Positions 1-11,681 of a DNA stretch of 64,000 nucleotides are shown piece after piece; positions within the stretch are counted from its first letter, which is position 1, and every line of letters begins with the position of its first letter. Made by a program: the position numbers and the translations under genes. The DNA comes from Paraphoma chrysanthemicola. Its lineage: Eukaryota; Ascomycota; Dothideomycetes; Pleosporales; Phaeosphaeriaceae. The notes beneath the pieces are model-generated. The model had not been told where the DNA came from. It did no database searches and saw only the letters and a list, made by a program, of their open reading frames with translations. The stretch spans positions 372,001-436,000 of the forward strand of contig JAGMWG010000026.1 in NCBI GenBank assembly GCA_020744225.1, read 5' to 3'.

Positions 1-1
1 A

Positions 2-502
2 AGCTAGCATCATATCACAGCAGCTGCATCGTGCTCCGAACACATAAGGGAGCGTGCCGAAGCAGAGTTTACAAGTCCCGACAGCGAACACGGCGGTACT
101 AAAGAGTTTCTTCAAACCACCCACAGTGCCGCCGTCGAAGCCTTGCTGGGTGTATCCGAGACCAATATCAAATCATACGTCGGCCGCTATAGCATGGTCC
201 AAACAACACGACTGACTGGTCCACAGCAGAGACTAGAAGCTCCGAGAGCAAACACGGCGGTACTCAGTAGGTTCTTCAGGGCGCAAAAGTCTGCGCCACC
301 GACAAAAGCTTGCAGGCTGCCTCCGACACCACCGGATCTGAGGACGAAGGCGATCTGGAGCCTCACCAAATTCGTCATTGTGGCTCTGCCGCTCGCCGTC
401 AGGTCAAAAGGCAAGTGCAAGCAAGCGCCATTCTCCCATTCGGGGCAGGGCCTTCCAGCAGCTCAGCACCTGTCGTCGACTGCCATGTGCCCCAAGAACT
501 AG
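2..502 (+). other. Possible coding relic at left edge
   Basis: One frame is open from about position 8 to 502 and reads as protein-like (charged N-terminal part, then P/T/R-rich), with no credible start in the window. A related motif (His-Gly-Gly-Thr followed by Phe/Val-Leu-Gln) occurs near 92-110 and again near 250-275 in another frame, where it is followed by TAG. This suggests a decayed gene with an internal duplication that may begin left of the window. No family is recognised. Chance openness remains possible. Confidence 0.2.
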
Positions 503-3500
503 TTCTCTCTATCCTGGGCATCGAAAGGGGAAACGACTGGATCAGGGGTGTTCCCAACGTGATGGGTGAAGGACTGCCTTGGCAATAGGCGATAGATATG
601 ACTAATAGTGCTCAGCCTACCAGCATCGCTGTGCACCACGACGTAAACCCACTTACATCTTCACTAGGATCGCGAAACGTGTGAACTCAGTCTGGACAGT
701 AATTCTTTGTCGTCCGGAAAGCTCTTCCAATAAGTGGTGGGGCGCTGAATGCGCCCATGTTTTGTGGGTCGCGTGGTCTATGGCCTGCCTCGACAAATTT
801 CATAGGGGTGGGGCTAAATTGACGATAATCCAGCCATCGATTCTCGTGCCGCACTTCAATCCATGCACATGACCGAAGAGCTTGGGGACGCATTACTCGG
901 AACTGGAGATGTGTGGGGACAGCACTTGCATATATATGTTCGCATACGACAATGGCATTATGGTGCAACTTGAACTTTTCAAAGAAGACGAGGGCGCTTG
1001 GATATGGACCGACAAACCGACGGCAAATCACAGGCTGAATCATCGATCGGGTTCCAATCCTTGCGATGCTCGTGCAAGGCATCGTGATCTGAAGTTCCTA
1101 AAGCCGACATGATCGGTCTGAGCACAATGCCAGCGCAATCCACTGGTTGGTGGCGGGTAAATGCGGCGCGAGCGAATGGAGTTCCCCGAGAAGGCTGGAA
1201 AACCACCGAGTTCGAGCCCAGGATGGATTGCGCAAGGCAATGGAGCCAGGGGTGTTGCCAAACACTGGCGCATGCTTGTAATAATTCTCTGCTCGAACAC
1301 CTTGTGTTAGGGATACTGCTGAAGATAGTTCAAGGCAGACAAACATGATTACAACACTGGAAAAAGTCAGGTCGAATTGTCGCAGCTCGTCTGAATAGAA
1401 CAATTTGCCGGAACGAAACCCAATACCGATGTCGCCCACTCCACCATAGTTCTGGCAGCAATCCAACAGCCTTGTCTACCTACATCTACCTGGTGTCACA
1501 ATGACTATAGACTATGTTCTGTTGGCAGCGTCACTGATGTTGTTGACGTGATTATTTCCGGGTGAGTTGAATCCCAAATGATGGCGGGCATATTCCACTC
1601 CTCCATGCCTATGGGATGGATCGCTTGAAATGTTCGTGTTCATCGCAAAGGCCCAAGTGCCTGACTAGCTGGCCGGTCCGCGACGGCGGCGCGGCGTGGC
1701 GCGGCCGTCGCGCTTGACTGACGAATGCTTTGCAGTCGGAGTTACCACCGGCAGTTTCGACAACCTTCGCCCCGCATAAATACGACGACAACAACCGCAA
1801 CGGGCGCAGGCACTGCGTCTTCCGCAACCATTGCTTGAGTGATTCACTACCACCGCCGTTGTTCTCGGCAGACAGCGCTGCCTTTCATCTCGTCGCTCGC
1901 TCGTGCTCAATCGCGCTTGTCTCCTCGGACCGTCGCCGGTCAAGGCCAAAGACGTGGCCGAATAAGCATGCGGACAACACGCCCATGGGCACTACAACCT
2001 CAGCTCATGTTACGAACATCTTACTGCAGTCCATGATTCACCAACCCTCAACGTCCTATTCTACGTTTCGCACATCGATTCTTTACCGTAGCAGCGAGAC
2101 CCTGGTAAGTATTGTGGGAGGTGCCAATTGAAGCAGGGCAAGATGGCAGCTTAAACCACAGCCTCGGCATTGGGATGTCTCGGTATTCACTCCGAAATGG
2201 CGTCTCTTAATCATTGAGTATGCTTCGGTACTTCCGCTCGAGATATTGCGTCGTCAACCAAATATGCCTTGAATGAACCTATTTCCAGCAAGTCCTTGTT
2301 CGCTGGAAGCGCTACGCCGAGTAACATACTCAGCCAGTCGCTGTTATCGAAGGCTACCTATGCCGGGTGCTGGGTGACGTACAGACACATAGGAGGAATA
2401 GATGATCATGCGCGAGCCTTGTTGGTAAACAGTTACCGTGTTGTTCCCAGGTGCTACGGCAAAAGGCCATCTATTGGGTGACACCAAGATCATGGACGGT
2501 AAATCTGCAAAATGTTGGTCTTGTTCAGCTGCCAACGCCCGTCCGCCTTACATCTTCTGGCCATCAAGCCACAGCGAGACTGGCTGTATGAGATGCTCTG
2601 CAGGTACAGCAGGTGGGCTCGCTAGCCTGTAGGCTGCATTGGCCATGATTAGTGTCGTCCCAAATGTGTGGCATGCACCTTTTGTACCCAGCACATGCTA
2701 TCACCACAGAAGATGTGATGCCCGGCCTTGACGGGATTTCGGTGGCTTGCCGATGGCGCTTGATGCGCGGCAGGCGAGCGTTAGAGTGCACTGGGCCGAC
2801 GGTAAGGGGATGATGGCTTGCTCGGCGCCACTCACAAGCTCTAGTATGAGGGACCGTTCTGGCGTGTGTGTCGTTGGTCGATCCTGGAGCTGTTCGATGC
2901 ATTGCAAAAAGCCGAAAACAGAGTGGCACCTCCGTCTGGCATGGCTGTTGACAATTTCACCGGAAACAGTAGGTATCTAGCCATTAGGTACTAATTTCAT
3001 ACGAAATGGTGACATTTGTGAAGCTGCTTGGGGCGAGAATGAACGTGCGCGAGTATGGTCCGCATGAGATCGGCATGGTATCCAGAACGATCGGCGGTCG
3101 ATTCAAAGCTTGTTAGTGTAATGGTTGCGGAGGATTGCGTGGGGCCGGTATGTGGGGCTGACACATGGAGAAAACATTCGCACATACCGTGCACGCCAGA
3201 ACTCTTCGAGTCAACCGAAACCCAGCTCCGCTCTTCCAATCGCGTAGACCAGCCACCGCCATTGCGTGCTTCTGCAATCGAATTAACACAAGAATATCGG
3301 GGCTTTTGGTTGGTTCTTTTGCTCTATCCCAATCGTCCACTGAGAGCTGAGCCGATCTCGACTGAACCCGTCCCTCCCGTTTCGGACCTGTATTCCAAGG
3401 TTGGATCGGCTAGTCCGATTAACCTATTCGCATCGCTTCCTCCTGCTGCGACTCCGCTACTACAATCTCGAAGAAACTTGTACTTCCTGCCGCCGAAATA

Positions 3501-3858
3501 GCCTGTGTTAAGTCTATCTCACCGCAAGTGAGATCACATCCAATCACGTCATAATCCTTTAGATTGAAGATTTGTCACTCCACAACACATTCACACTTCA
3601 CCATCACTCCCGCCTCAATCACTTCGTCATTTAAGCCTCACCCTCTCTCCGATCGCTAGATTCAAAGCTGGGCAAGCAGGCCGAGTTTACGCTGATAGCG
3701 TTTCTCAATAGCATCAAGATTCAACCGCTCTTTGGTCATTGTTGTATTTCTTTCTCACACTTTGCATGCAATCTGTTCCTCTCACTAGCTTCGACCTCGT
3801 GCCCCTACAAATCAACGTCGTCAATATATCCCTCAAGACCCTCCTTGTCTTGCTGCAG
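503..3858. other. Gene-poor stretch
   Basis: I find no reading frame with convincing protein character on either strand. The best candidate is an ATG-started frame of 148 codons at 3055-3501 (+). It has no recognisable domain and a low-complexity Pro/Ser/Leu tail, so I do not call it a gene. The last 300 bases before the kinesin-like gene are pyrimidine-rich, as expected around a 3' end. Confidence 0.4.
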
Positions 3859-6735
3859 TCAGGGCTTCTGATCCGCACTGCTCTCTTCGCATTCCTCCTC
3901 TCTAGTCTTCCGCTCTTCAATGCGCTCTCTGCCCCCCTCAGCTCTTTTCTTAGTCTTCTCGGAGGGATGAAAACCTTTTGCAAAATTCTCGCATATCTCG
4001 TATTCAATATTTCGTCTCGCAAAGTCTTCCCACTGCAGTGCCTTTCGCTGCAAGTCGTCATGCAGCTTAGTTCTTGCCGCCTCCGGCCACTGATCCGCCT
4101 TTCGCTTCAGCCAGTATGTGTGCCAATGACAGCCATGGAGCCATTCCAGCATCGCCTTGCTCTCAGCTGCCTTCTCTGGCACGGTACTAACATGCCCAAT
4201 GACGACGATGCTTGGGAGCGGCTGTGGTCTGCGTATCTCTGTCGCCCATCTGACCAGCCTTGTCAACGGGCTGTCGAACTCGTCTGCTAACCTTCTATTT
4301 GCTGTAACAGCTTCGGCTGCTCGAGTCTCCGTGTATGCGAGAGACCTCAAGTACCCTTGAAGTTGGATCAGTGACTCTGGAATCGGACTGTCCTGATCGC
4401 GCTTTTCCAAGGATTGGGCAGCCTGAAGCGCTGAACGGTCGTCTTTGCCGGCAAGTTGCACGAATGTCACGATCCCACGGCGCTGTTGGTGCTCAATTTC
4501 TTTGATGTGTACGCAAATGAAAATGTTGGCTCGCTTATTCTTTTGTCGAAGGACATTGCGAATGTACTTTTCCACGTCCGCCAATTCGCGATCAAATCCA
4601 TAATTACTCTCGTCGCGTGTCTGGTATATTATCTCAGTTTTCGGTGGCACCGGCCCCAGATGGTAATAGTTGGTCTCGATTCGGTCGACACGTGTTAGGT
4701 GACACTCACCGGGCCATGAATGGATATTGTCAATGTCTCCGTCGAGCTCCTGGAAAACCTGGACCGAGACCTCGAATCGCTGCCTGTTTTCTGTGTCGTG
4801 GTCGAATGTGCTCCTGGATAAACGTGGTCTGCTCTTGTCATTCAAGATAAGGTTTAGAGTGCTCCTCAAAAGGAAGTGAGAAGTGGTCTGCGCCGTGGAG
4901 GACTTGCCGCAAGTGACAATCATGGCATTGCGATCCTCGTACATAGCTGAATGAATCATGGGCGACACATGATTCCACAAATCTTCAGTGCGATCAGATT
5001 CCAGAAAGATGCGGTCAAACGGCCATTGTTTCTCTTCTGGAGGCAGACAAATTCGGGTTCGATGCTGACCATGGTAGAAAATGTGTCTGGAATCTCCCAC
5101 CCGTTTCGGATCCCACTTCGATATGTCCACTGTGTTCTCCTCGGGCGTATTTTCGGCGGCATTGTTTTGATCATCTCCGTGGAGACGCACCCAGCAAAGA
5201 ACAGGATGCACGGCATCAAGAAGGCGCTTGGTTGTTTGAGCTTCCAACTCCCTGTACATTGCGTTGTCGGCTTCCAATGCCTCGACCTTCCATCTTGTCT
5301 GTCTTTTTAGCTCCACCAGCGCTATCCGTTTCTCTTCGTTTTTCCTTTGAGCCAACTTTGCGACTGCATCTGCCTCATGTGCATCTTTCTGCTGCAGAAG
5401 TACATATCCCCGTTTCACTTCCCTTTTCAGATGACGGTACTGCTCCATACGCACAGCATATTTTCGGTTCGTCTCCGTAAGTGAGGCTTCTAAGTCTTCC
5501 TCTTTCGCTTGTGCCAGACAATTGGAGGCATCAGTAGCTTTGGCATGTTCGCGTCTCAATTGTTCCATCGCTTCTTTCATCTCTTCATCCTTCTTCAGCA
5601 CTACTTCTGCGACTGTTTCAGCCTCTCTTTCCACATACGACTTTCTAAGATCTGCTAGGGCTCGCGCCATGACCTCAGTGTGCTCTTGGCTCTCGTCTTC
5701 AGCTGATCCGACCTTCTCTTTATCATGCTTCCGGTTCACATGTGCGATTGCATCGGCCTTCGATGTCATAAACCCCTTGCTCATGTCTCGCACGTTCCGC
5801 TCTATCCGCTTCCACTTTTCAACGTGCTTGTCATGCTGCTCCGCTAGTGCTCTTTCTTTCTCCTCATCCTGCTTCTCGGTCAAATCTGCGATTTTTTCGG
5901 CCGTTTCTTCTGCCAAAGATTTCCTCATATCGATTCGTAATTGCTCCATGTGTTCAGCATGTTTGCGCCCGAGTTCCGCTAGTGCTTCCCTTTTCTCTTT
6001 GTCTTTTCGCTGGACAAGACCGTCAGTGTCTTTGTGATGTTGACTTCTTTGACGTAAACGAACTTGGTGAGCTTCCTCGGCCAGCCTTATCCCGAGCTCT
6101 GCCAACGCGTCCCCTTTTTCTTGGACTTTTTCTCTCTCGATTTGCGCAACTGCTTTGGCTTGTTTTGCGTCATGCTGCTGCCGCAACTCTACAATCTCGT
6201 CTGCATATTTGCGATCCCGCTCTTTCAATGCCTCTTCCATCTCGTTCCTCATCTCTTCCTCACAATTTCTGATTATCTCATCCCTGCTTTCGCGTTCTAT
6301 CTGCGCGTATCGTACAGCTTCCTGCTTCGCTTGCTCGGTATACTTTTGCTCCAGCGTCTTCACCACTTCTTTTCGCTCTTTGTCCTTCTGTCGCCCCATT
6401 TTGGCAACAGACTCAGCTTCGGTTGTCCTGTGCTGTAGCTGTATATCTTCAATTTTTCGTTGCATCTCGGTGGCATGCTCTCGTTTGAGCTGTGCCAGTG
6501 CTTCTTCTTTCTCGGCATCCTTCAGCCGAACAAGATCCTGCTCGCGTCCTGTTGCGTTCTCGAGAAACTTCTCATATTCCCCAGTAAAGTAAGAAACAAG
6601 AGCGTTATGTAGATCGTCGAGGTCCTGATGAGCCGACATACTAAATATGGTGGCGATCCTTGGTGGTCGGATGGTAGGCACTGGTGGGTTATAACGGCAA
6701 CGGCAAGGCGTTTCCAGAGATTTGTTTGCTACCAT
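3859..6735 (-). CDS. Kinesin-like protein with degenerate (non-catalytic) motor domain
   Basis: The frame runs 958 codons from an ATG at 6735. A second ATG at 6639 gives 926 aa and lies in the position matching the start of the paralogue at 24072-25751, so I prefer 6639. Residues about 45-530 (numbered from 6735) are continuous heptad-type coiled coil rich in E, K, A, R and Q, built from about seven degenerate 43-46-residue units. The C-terminal ~420 residues align with the paralogue's kinesin motor: same entry motif (Thr-Thr-Lys-x-Leu-Leu-Asp), WPFDRIF strand, and C-terminal PSIV-x-I-x-HVSTV followed by LEWL. The P-loop near residues 608-618 reads TCGKSSTAQTT instead of GQTGTGKS, the switch I NxxSSRSH motif is missing, and switch II reads QLAGKD instead of DLAGxE. 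ATP hydrolysis is therefore not expected. The open frame has no stops, which argues for a maintained pseudo-motor rather than decay. It may bind microtubules or dimerise with an active kinesin, as Vik1/Cik1 do with Kar3 (inference). Confidence 0.85.
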   Translation of the reverse strand: MVANKSLETPCRCRYNPPVPTIRPPRIATIFSMSAHQDLDDLHNALVSYFTGEYEKFLENATGREQDLVRLKDAEKEEALAQLKREHATEMQRKIEDIQLQHRTTEAESVAKMGRQKDKERKEVVKTLEQKYTEQAKQEAVRYAQIERESRDEIIRNCEEEMRNEMEEALKERDRKYADEIVELRQQHDAKQAKAVAQIEREKVQEKGDALAELGIRLAEEAHQVRLRQRSQHHKDTDGLVQRKDKEKREALAELGRKHAEHMEQLRIDMRKSLAEETAEKIADLTEKQDEEKERALAEQHDKHVEKWKRIERNVRDMSKGFMTSKADAIAHVNRKHDKEKVGSAEDESQEHTEVMARALADLRKSYVEREAETVAEVVLKKDEEMKEAMEQLRREHAKATDASNCLAQAKEEDLEASLTETNRKYAVRMEQYRHLKREVKRGYVLLQQKDAHEADAVAKLAQRKNEEKRIALVELKRQTRWKVEALEADNAMYRELEAQTTKRLLDAVHPVLCWVRLHGDDQNNAAENTPEENTVDISKWDPKRVGDSRHIFYHGQHRTRICLPPEEKQWPFDRIFLESDRTEDLWNHVSPMIHSAMYEDRNAMIVTCGKSSTAQTTSHFLLRSTLNLILNDKSRPRLSRSTFDHDTENRQRFEVSVQVFQELDGDIDNIHSWPGECHLTRVDRIETNYYHLGPVPPKTEIIYQTRDESNYGFDRELADVEKYIRNVLRQKNKRANIFICVHIKEIEHQQRRGIVTFVQLAGKDDRSALQAAQSLEKRDQDSPIPESLIQLQGYLRSLAYTETRAAEAVTANRRLADEFDSPLTRLVRWATEIRRPQPLPSIVVIGHVSTVPEKAAESKAMLEWLHGCHWHTYWLKRKADQWPEAARTKLHDDLQRKALQWEDFARRNIEYEICENFAKGFHPSEKTKKRAEGGRERIEERKTREEECEESSADQKP

Positions 6736-7388
6736 TGTTCGTGCAAACCCAGATGTCTTGCCGCAAACTTCGCCATATATGGTAGACAGAACGTTGTTCT
6801 ACTACGCGATTCCAGCACCTTCGGTGTGGCTACAAAGACTTTTGGTGTCTTTGATATGTGGCAGCATCGTGGTTGGAGATGCACCGCCAAAGCTACGCTC
6901 GCGACGGCACACGGAAAGAGCCTACATATCGACCGATGCTGTCAAGTGATCTACGTTTCTGGTAATATTTTGTATCTTGTTTTCCAAGGCACGCGTCTTC
7001 CGTGGATACCCCCACGTAAATCTGAGTATGTCGTTCGTCCGGATCTGACGAGACTCTTGCACACGCAAAGCAGGCTGGTGTAACTGCCACGGGCAATTAT
7101 GACGGGCTCTTAAAGCACAGCGACCGCCGCGTGCTGCGACCGACCAGATAGTATCCGCATGAGTCTCGAAACATATACTGCCTCTCCCGAGAAACCTTTT
7201 CTAGCGCCCGAGAATTTGGGAACAACTTTCGCATGCGGTCAGCGCAAAAGGCAATCTTACCTGGCAATGCTTATCCATGACAAGGCCTTGTATTTATCAT
7301 CATAATCAGACTCGTCGCGAGCTACTATGAAGTTGGCCGATGTTCCTCCGCAGGGCACCAGTAGATTAGGTGTATGGTATCGCGGGTC
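6736..7388. other. Spacer
   Basis: About 650 bases upstream of the kinesin-like gene. No gene is supported. The promoter of that gene is presumably here, but I see no clear core element. Confidence 0.4.
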
Positions 7389-8000
7389 TTATTCCACACA
7401 AACACCCTTGTATCGAGGCTTAAAGCTGGCTTCTCGGGCAACACGGAGATTGGGTTGAGATCCACGTCGAGAGCACCAAGGAAGTCGATAGGTGGAGCAT
7501 GTACCCTCAAAATTAGTAGTCATGTGAATCGGTGTCACAAGTCCCTGTAGGAGTGTACAACAGGTCCACAAGAACTTTTCCTCGCTGATACGGACGTGTT
7601 GTGATGCGAAGCTGACTGTGTATAGGCCTCTAAAAGGGCCACAAATACAGCGTTTTATCTCTCCTGGAGTAAGAGATGGTCGAGATCTATTCAGTTGGAA
7701 TCGCCAAACCCTGACTTCGGTGTGCGTCTTGTCACGGGAGTCTGTCCACCGAAATCGCGCATGAAAGTCTCCGAAGAATGTAACGGCTCTAATTTCATCT
7801 TCCATGGGCACATAGGGGAATTTCTCTACATATAACCGTCCCAGTTCTCGTGTCCGTACCTCGCAACCAGCTCCCCTCGTCGCTGGACCTCTATCGACAG
7901 GAGGTCGAAGCGAGTGAATACTCGTTTTACAAAAGCACTTAAACTGAGAACAGATCTTGGTAGGTATATCTTGAGGGGTTTGAATTGATTGATGAAATGT
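7389..8000 (-). pseudogene. Frameshifted unknown gene fragment
   Basis: Two protein-like minus-strand segments join naturally if one base is missing. The upstream part (about 8000-7829) ends in ...GHENWDG. The downstream part (from about 7825 through the ATG at 7805 to 7389) continues in the neighbouring frame as LYVEKFPYVPMEDE and stays open for 139 codons to a stop. The junction near 7826 falls directly on a TAG in the first frame. The product is not recognised and is basic and Arg/Phe-rich. It may be a single-frameshift pseudogene or two exons with an unseen intron. No expression signal can be judged. Confidence 0.3.
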
Positions 8001-8104
8001 ACGGTTGATAAAAGAATGATTGGCTTCTGGGTTCCCTGTGACATTAATGTTCGCCAGCGCGTCACGTGCGTTCGTGTTGGCTCAACGAAGGCGATGCGAG
8101 ATGA

Positions 8105-10061
8105 CGGTGCGCCAAGACTTCTCAACCGGCTTTTGACGCTCTTGGTGCCACTGTCGCAGAGAGCCGCAAGCAAATTGCAGACGGCTGCGCCAACCTCTGC
8201 CCCTGCTACGGCGACTTTTGGGTAGCTATATTCATCCTCACGATCGACCGCGACATTGGCGTGCCATTCGACGCGCTTATTGTCCCGCACAATGACCTCA
8301 CCCACCTGGGCAGTTCAAGCCCAATTACCTGGGACGAGACGCTCACTATCGCTTGGTTTCTAAGGTCAAAACCGTCCCCAAGTACTTGGGTCCCGGCTTC
8401 TGGAGCACACTTCTTAACAAGCACGGCGTCCTTCTCGTCGCTTGCCGTAAGATGCTCTCTCAACAACGCCAACCCGGAGCTTTGCCAAGCCTTAGACAAC
8501 AACTCTCCAGGACCGCAACCAGTAGTCAAAAACGGCGCTCAGTGCGTACGAAACGAAGATTTGGTCCGCATCTTGGCCGGGTGCAGAGCGCGTCCACAGA
8601 GTGCAAAAGTTGACGATGCTATGGAAGAAGACAAGCAGGATGCCTGGAAGATGCGCAAGGCCATAGTGTCAATAACTCTGCATCTGCGAGTATGCGACAC
8701 CAGCTACATGGCCATCGCCAACATGCAGTCACAATCGCAGAATGAACAATACAAATTTGAGCACATCTCCGCCCTCTACGACTCGACTATTGCCCCTCCG
8801 CACTCGCTGTCGCCCTTATTACGTTCAGATCAGCTCACTTCTCCTTCGTTCCATGATCTTACATTTGGTGCTTCGTTCAGCAACCGCCCGAACCATATCT
8901 TACTTAACCCCTAGCCCCGATATCGGCGCAGAGGACAGCACCGACAAAGATAGCCTCGACACACACGATTCCGGTGTGATCGCTGTATTGATCATGCCAC
9001 CGCAGCGCAAAGTCTGCGCTGCCGACGACTCTATACACGAATGACTTACTCGCGTACTTCCTGCATCTCATGCAGAGCTAGAGGTGGCAGAGACTGCGGC
9101 TAGACAGCATGCCGCAGCACTACATGGGTCTCATTTCGAGCCTCAGTACTGCAGCCCTGCTGTCGATGGCTGGTGCGCCTCGCCCCCCGAGACCAGCTGT
9201 GCCAACTGACATCCTTGCAGTCTATTTCCAAGGCTGCATCAGCGGGACCCGTTCCCGACCCCGACTTCACTCAACGGCTTGACACACAAGGCTGAAGGAT
9301 GCAATCGCCGAGGCGACATGGATGCAAGCTCTAAAGTCACTCCGCTAGCAGACCCACCTATCGTCAACGTCCATGAGCCAGTCCTCAAAAACGATGCTGA
9401 TCAAAGAGCTGCTATCATTGGAGAAAGGCCAAGAGGCAACCACGCTCACTCATCAGGGCTAGTGTCACGTATTCTTGCCTTCGCCTTCCGCAATCAAGAA
9501 TCATCGAACATCTCCAAGGGTTCCTTACGGTTGCTCTTAACTTTACTATTATGCTACCGGCCCATTGAGTACTCCTTTGTGGTCGGCGTGGCTTTTACAG
9601 TCGTCGCTGCAGCTGGTGAAAGCGGCGATTGAACGTCTACGATATCCCCACGCTTTCCTTTGAAATCTTTCTCATGAACCATGTCCTATCTCCGTGTTTC
9701 TCTAACTGACGTCTCCCTCGCTGGCGTCGCAGTCGCTAACATTTACTTGCTTGGCGGGCCTATGTCTGTTACGTGCACTCTGATAGAGGACACGATTTGT
9801 ACGACAGTACCTTGTGCAGCCATTCATTCCTCGGCCGATAACGCTTCGAGTACCGTCCCACCGAGTGTCGAAATACACTATCCAAAGACGCCTGCACACA
9901 TTTCGACACCTGTCAGCCCTAGGGACGCGCTTGGTGAGAGGTTTGGCGACTCAAATGCCAATGCAAATATCCGCGCCTGTCTTGTCGATGACCGGCAGCC
10001 CTGTCCATCGAATCAGGCTCGGCATCGGCGGTCCTCAACTTGTGCCGTCCAAGCCCTTTAG
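8105..10061 (+). pseudogene. Broken or intron-rich unknown gene, N-terminal and central part
   Basis: One frame is open for 269 codons (8105-8911) and includes a hydrophobic FWVAIFILTI stretch at its start and an acidic patch with MEEDKQD. At a C-run near 8890-8912 protein character moves to another frame, which continues to 10061. That second frame is interrupted only by four TGA codons (9042, 9207, 9630, 9675). Some of these lie in intron-like contexts, for example TGAC followed by TTGCAG at 9220 and CTAAC...GTCGCAG ending at 9732. The locus is therefore either an intron-rich gene or a decayed one in which CGA codons became TGA. No domain is recognised. Upstream, the frame is closed by TGA at 8102 and no ATG start is evident. 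Confidence 0.35.
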
Positions 10062-10747
10062 AAGCCTTCCTCTCAACCTCAAATGACCACCCCTGGCGCG
10101 TAGTAGACGAAGACGTCCCTTTTGTCGAGCGGTTGTCCCCTGTTCGGTGTGCGCATAGGTCGATCGAGCACGGTACCTGCGACTTCGACACTCAGCAACA
10201 CCTTACATGCCATGTTCCTCTACGGGCCGGTCTTTCAATCAGTGACTTAGTGGTGTCCTGACGTCTTGTCAAGACTCGCACGACGGCAAGATGCCAGAGG
10301 CCAACTGTGAATCCAGCATCAAGCCGCGGCCCGTCGTCATTGTCAAGATAGTGGCGGTCTACAGACCCAGGCTCGTGACGAATACCAGGACCACAGTCCC
10401 GGCCAGGGTCGCAGCCACGATGAGGCCCATGCCGACCTGCGGCGAGAGCAGCGGGATGTCTCGACCAAGGCATGCTCAAGTTTTGCGGGTTTTGCGAAGA
10501 AAAGCTTCTACTATACCTCTGCAATCCGCGCAAGACCAGCCCGCTCCATCATCGCGGTGCTCTTAAACTTTACGGAACGCTTGAGCTACCTGAATCCCGC
10601 TCCGTGACCTCAGGCTCTACCTCCGTCTCACCGTACCACACCACTACTCTTCCCTCGCTCAACAAGTACCGAACTTGTGGCGGGCATGCAGTGATGCCCT
10701 TGGTCTTCACAACAATGGCGGCTTTGGGAGCGCCGAAGACAGGATAG

Positions 10748-11221
10748 GCGGGTAGGCAGTTCCTGGAATTGATGATGTACGTGACCATGATTGAGGGCCG
10801 CTATATTCAATTCGGCAACTACTCGGGCCTTGACATGATGATGGCCAAGGTGCTCAAGCACGTACGGGAGTACCATGCCAAGCAGCTCACCTCGCCTCTC
10901 TACGCATACTGGATCACGGAGGCCCTCAAGATGCATTTCTTCAAGAAACCAAACTATGCAGGGAACGTGTATGCTCCAGAGGACGTTAACGCCATGACGA
11001 TTAGCGAGGAAGAGGAGGTGCAGCTCATGGACGAGATGGTCAAGGACGTAAGTAAGTACGTCGAAGAGCTGCACGAACGGAGGCGTGAAATGACCATGAA
11101 GACTTCTTTTACCAAAACGCAGGCTACCCTGTATTCCTTCAACGCGGCCGATGCCGAGTCCTCAGCGGGCTGCAGCTCCCGGCGGCGATCTCGTTTAGGG
11201 CGTAGGTGGTGGCAACGATAA
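10748..11221 (+). pseudogene. Unknown acidic helical protein segment, probably exon or relic
   Basis: This 150-codon stretch is clearly protein-like: Met-rich start, ITEALKMHFFKKP, then an EEEEVQLMDEM acidic helix and KYVEELHERRRE. It lacks a strong own start: in-frame ATGs occur at 10772 and 10775, and a GGTAGGCAG acceptor-like site ends at 10759. A consensus donor (GTAAGT) at 11048 and a CAG acceptor at 11122 suggest a 75-nt intron. Past 11221, protein-like reading continues in another frame to about 11430, broken by TGA and TAA. It may be the 3' part of the locus at 8105-10061. Function is unknown. Confidence 0.4.
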
Positions 11222-11681
11222 AGCCTCCTGTCTCCAAAGAGATGAGCGAGGCCGAATCCGTAGTTGTTTCGATGTTCGGCAATAAGCCCTCCTCCCCGGT
11301 GCTAGCTAGATACATGTGAAATGTATACTCCAGATCAATGATGGAGGAGGTGTCCTGCAGGGAGCGTATGAAGGAGTTGGTAGAAGCCACGTGGTCACTT
11401 CAGCTCGACTTCAGTGATTAACGAGTTCATCACGGAAGCAAGTACGATTACGAGGTCGATACCACGACTCACGCCGCATCATCACCATTTACAAAGTTTT
11501 GGGCTTCTTGATGATCGCGAAAGGTCTGTCTTGTATCGTCCTCTCGGGACGCCCGAAAAATGGGGGAGTAATGCAACCGACGGCCAAAGTTCGAGCTGCT
11601 GCATGATTGCAAGAATGACACCACCGAACGAACTTTCGAGTGCACATGTTGATTTGGACGTCTTTAATCAACACAAAGGTG

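Noticed and set aside
5522..6592. Several long Ser/Cys/Phe-rich plus-strand frames opposite the pseudo-kinesin
   Set aside because: They are the antisense of Glu/Lys/Arg-rich coiled-coil codons, which naturally give Ser/Phe/Leu-rich open frames. No domains or starts support them.
8913..10061. TGA read as a sense codon (alternative genetic code or selenocysteine)
   Set aside because: Intact genes in the same window use TGA as a normal stop, and intron or decay explanations are simpler.
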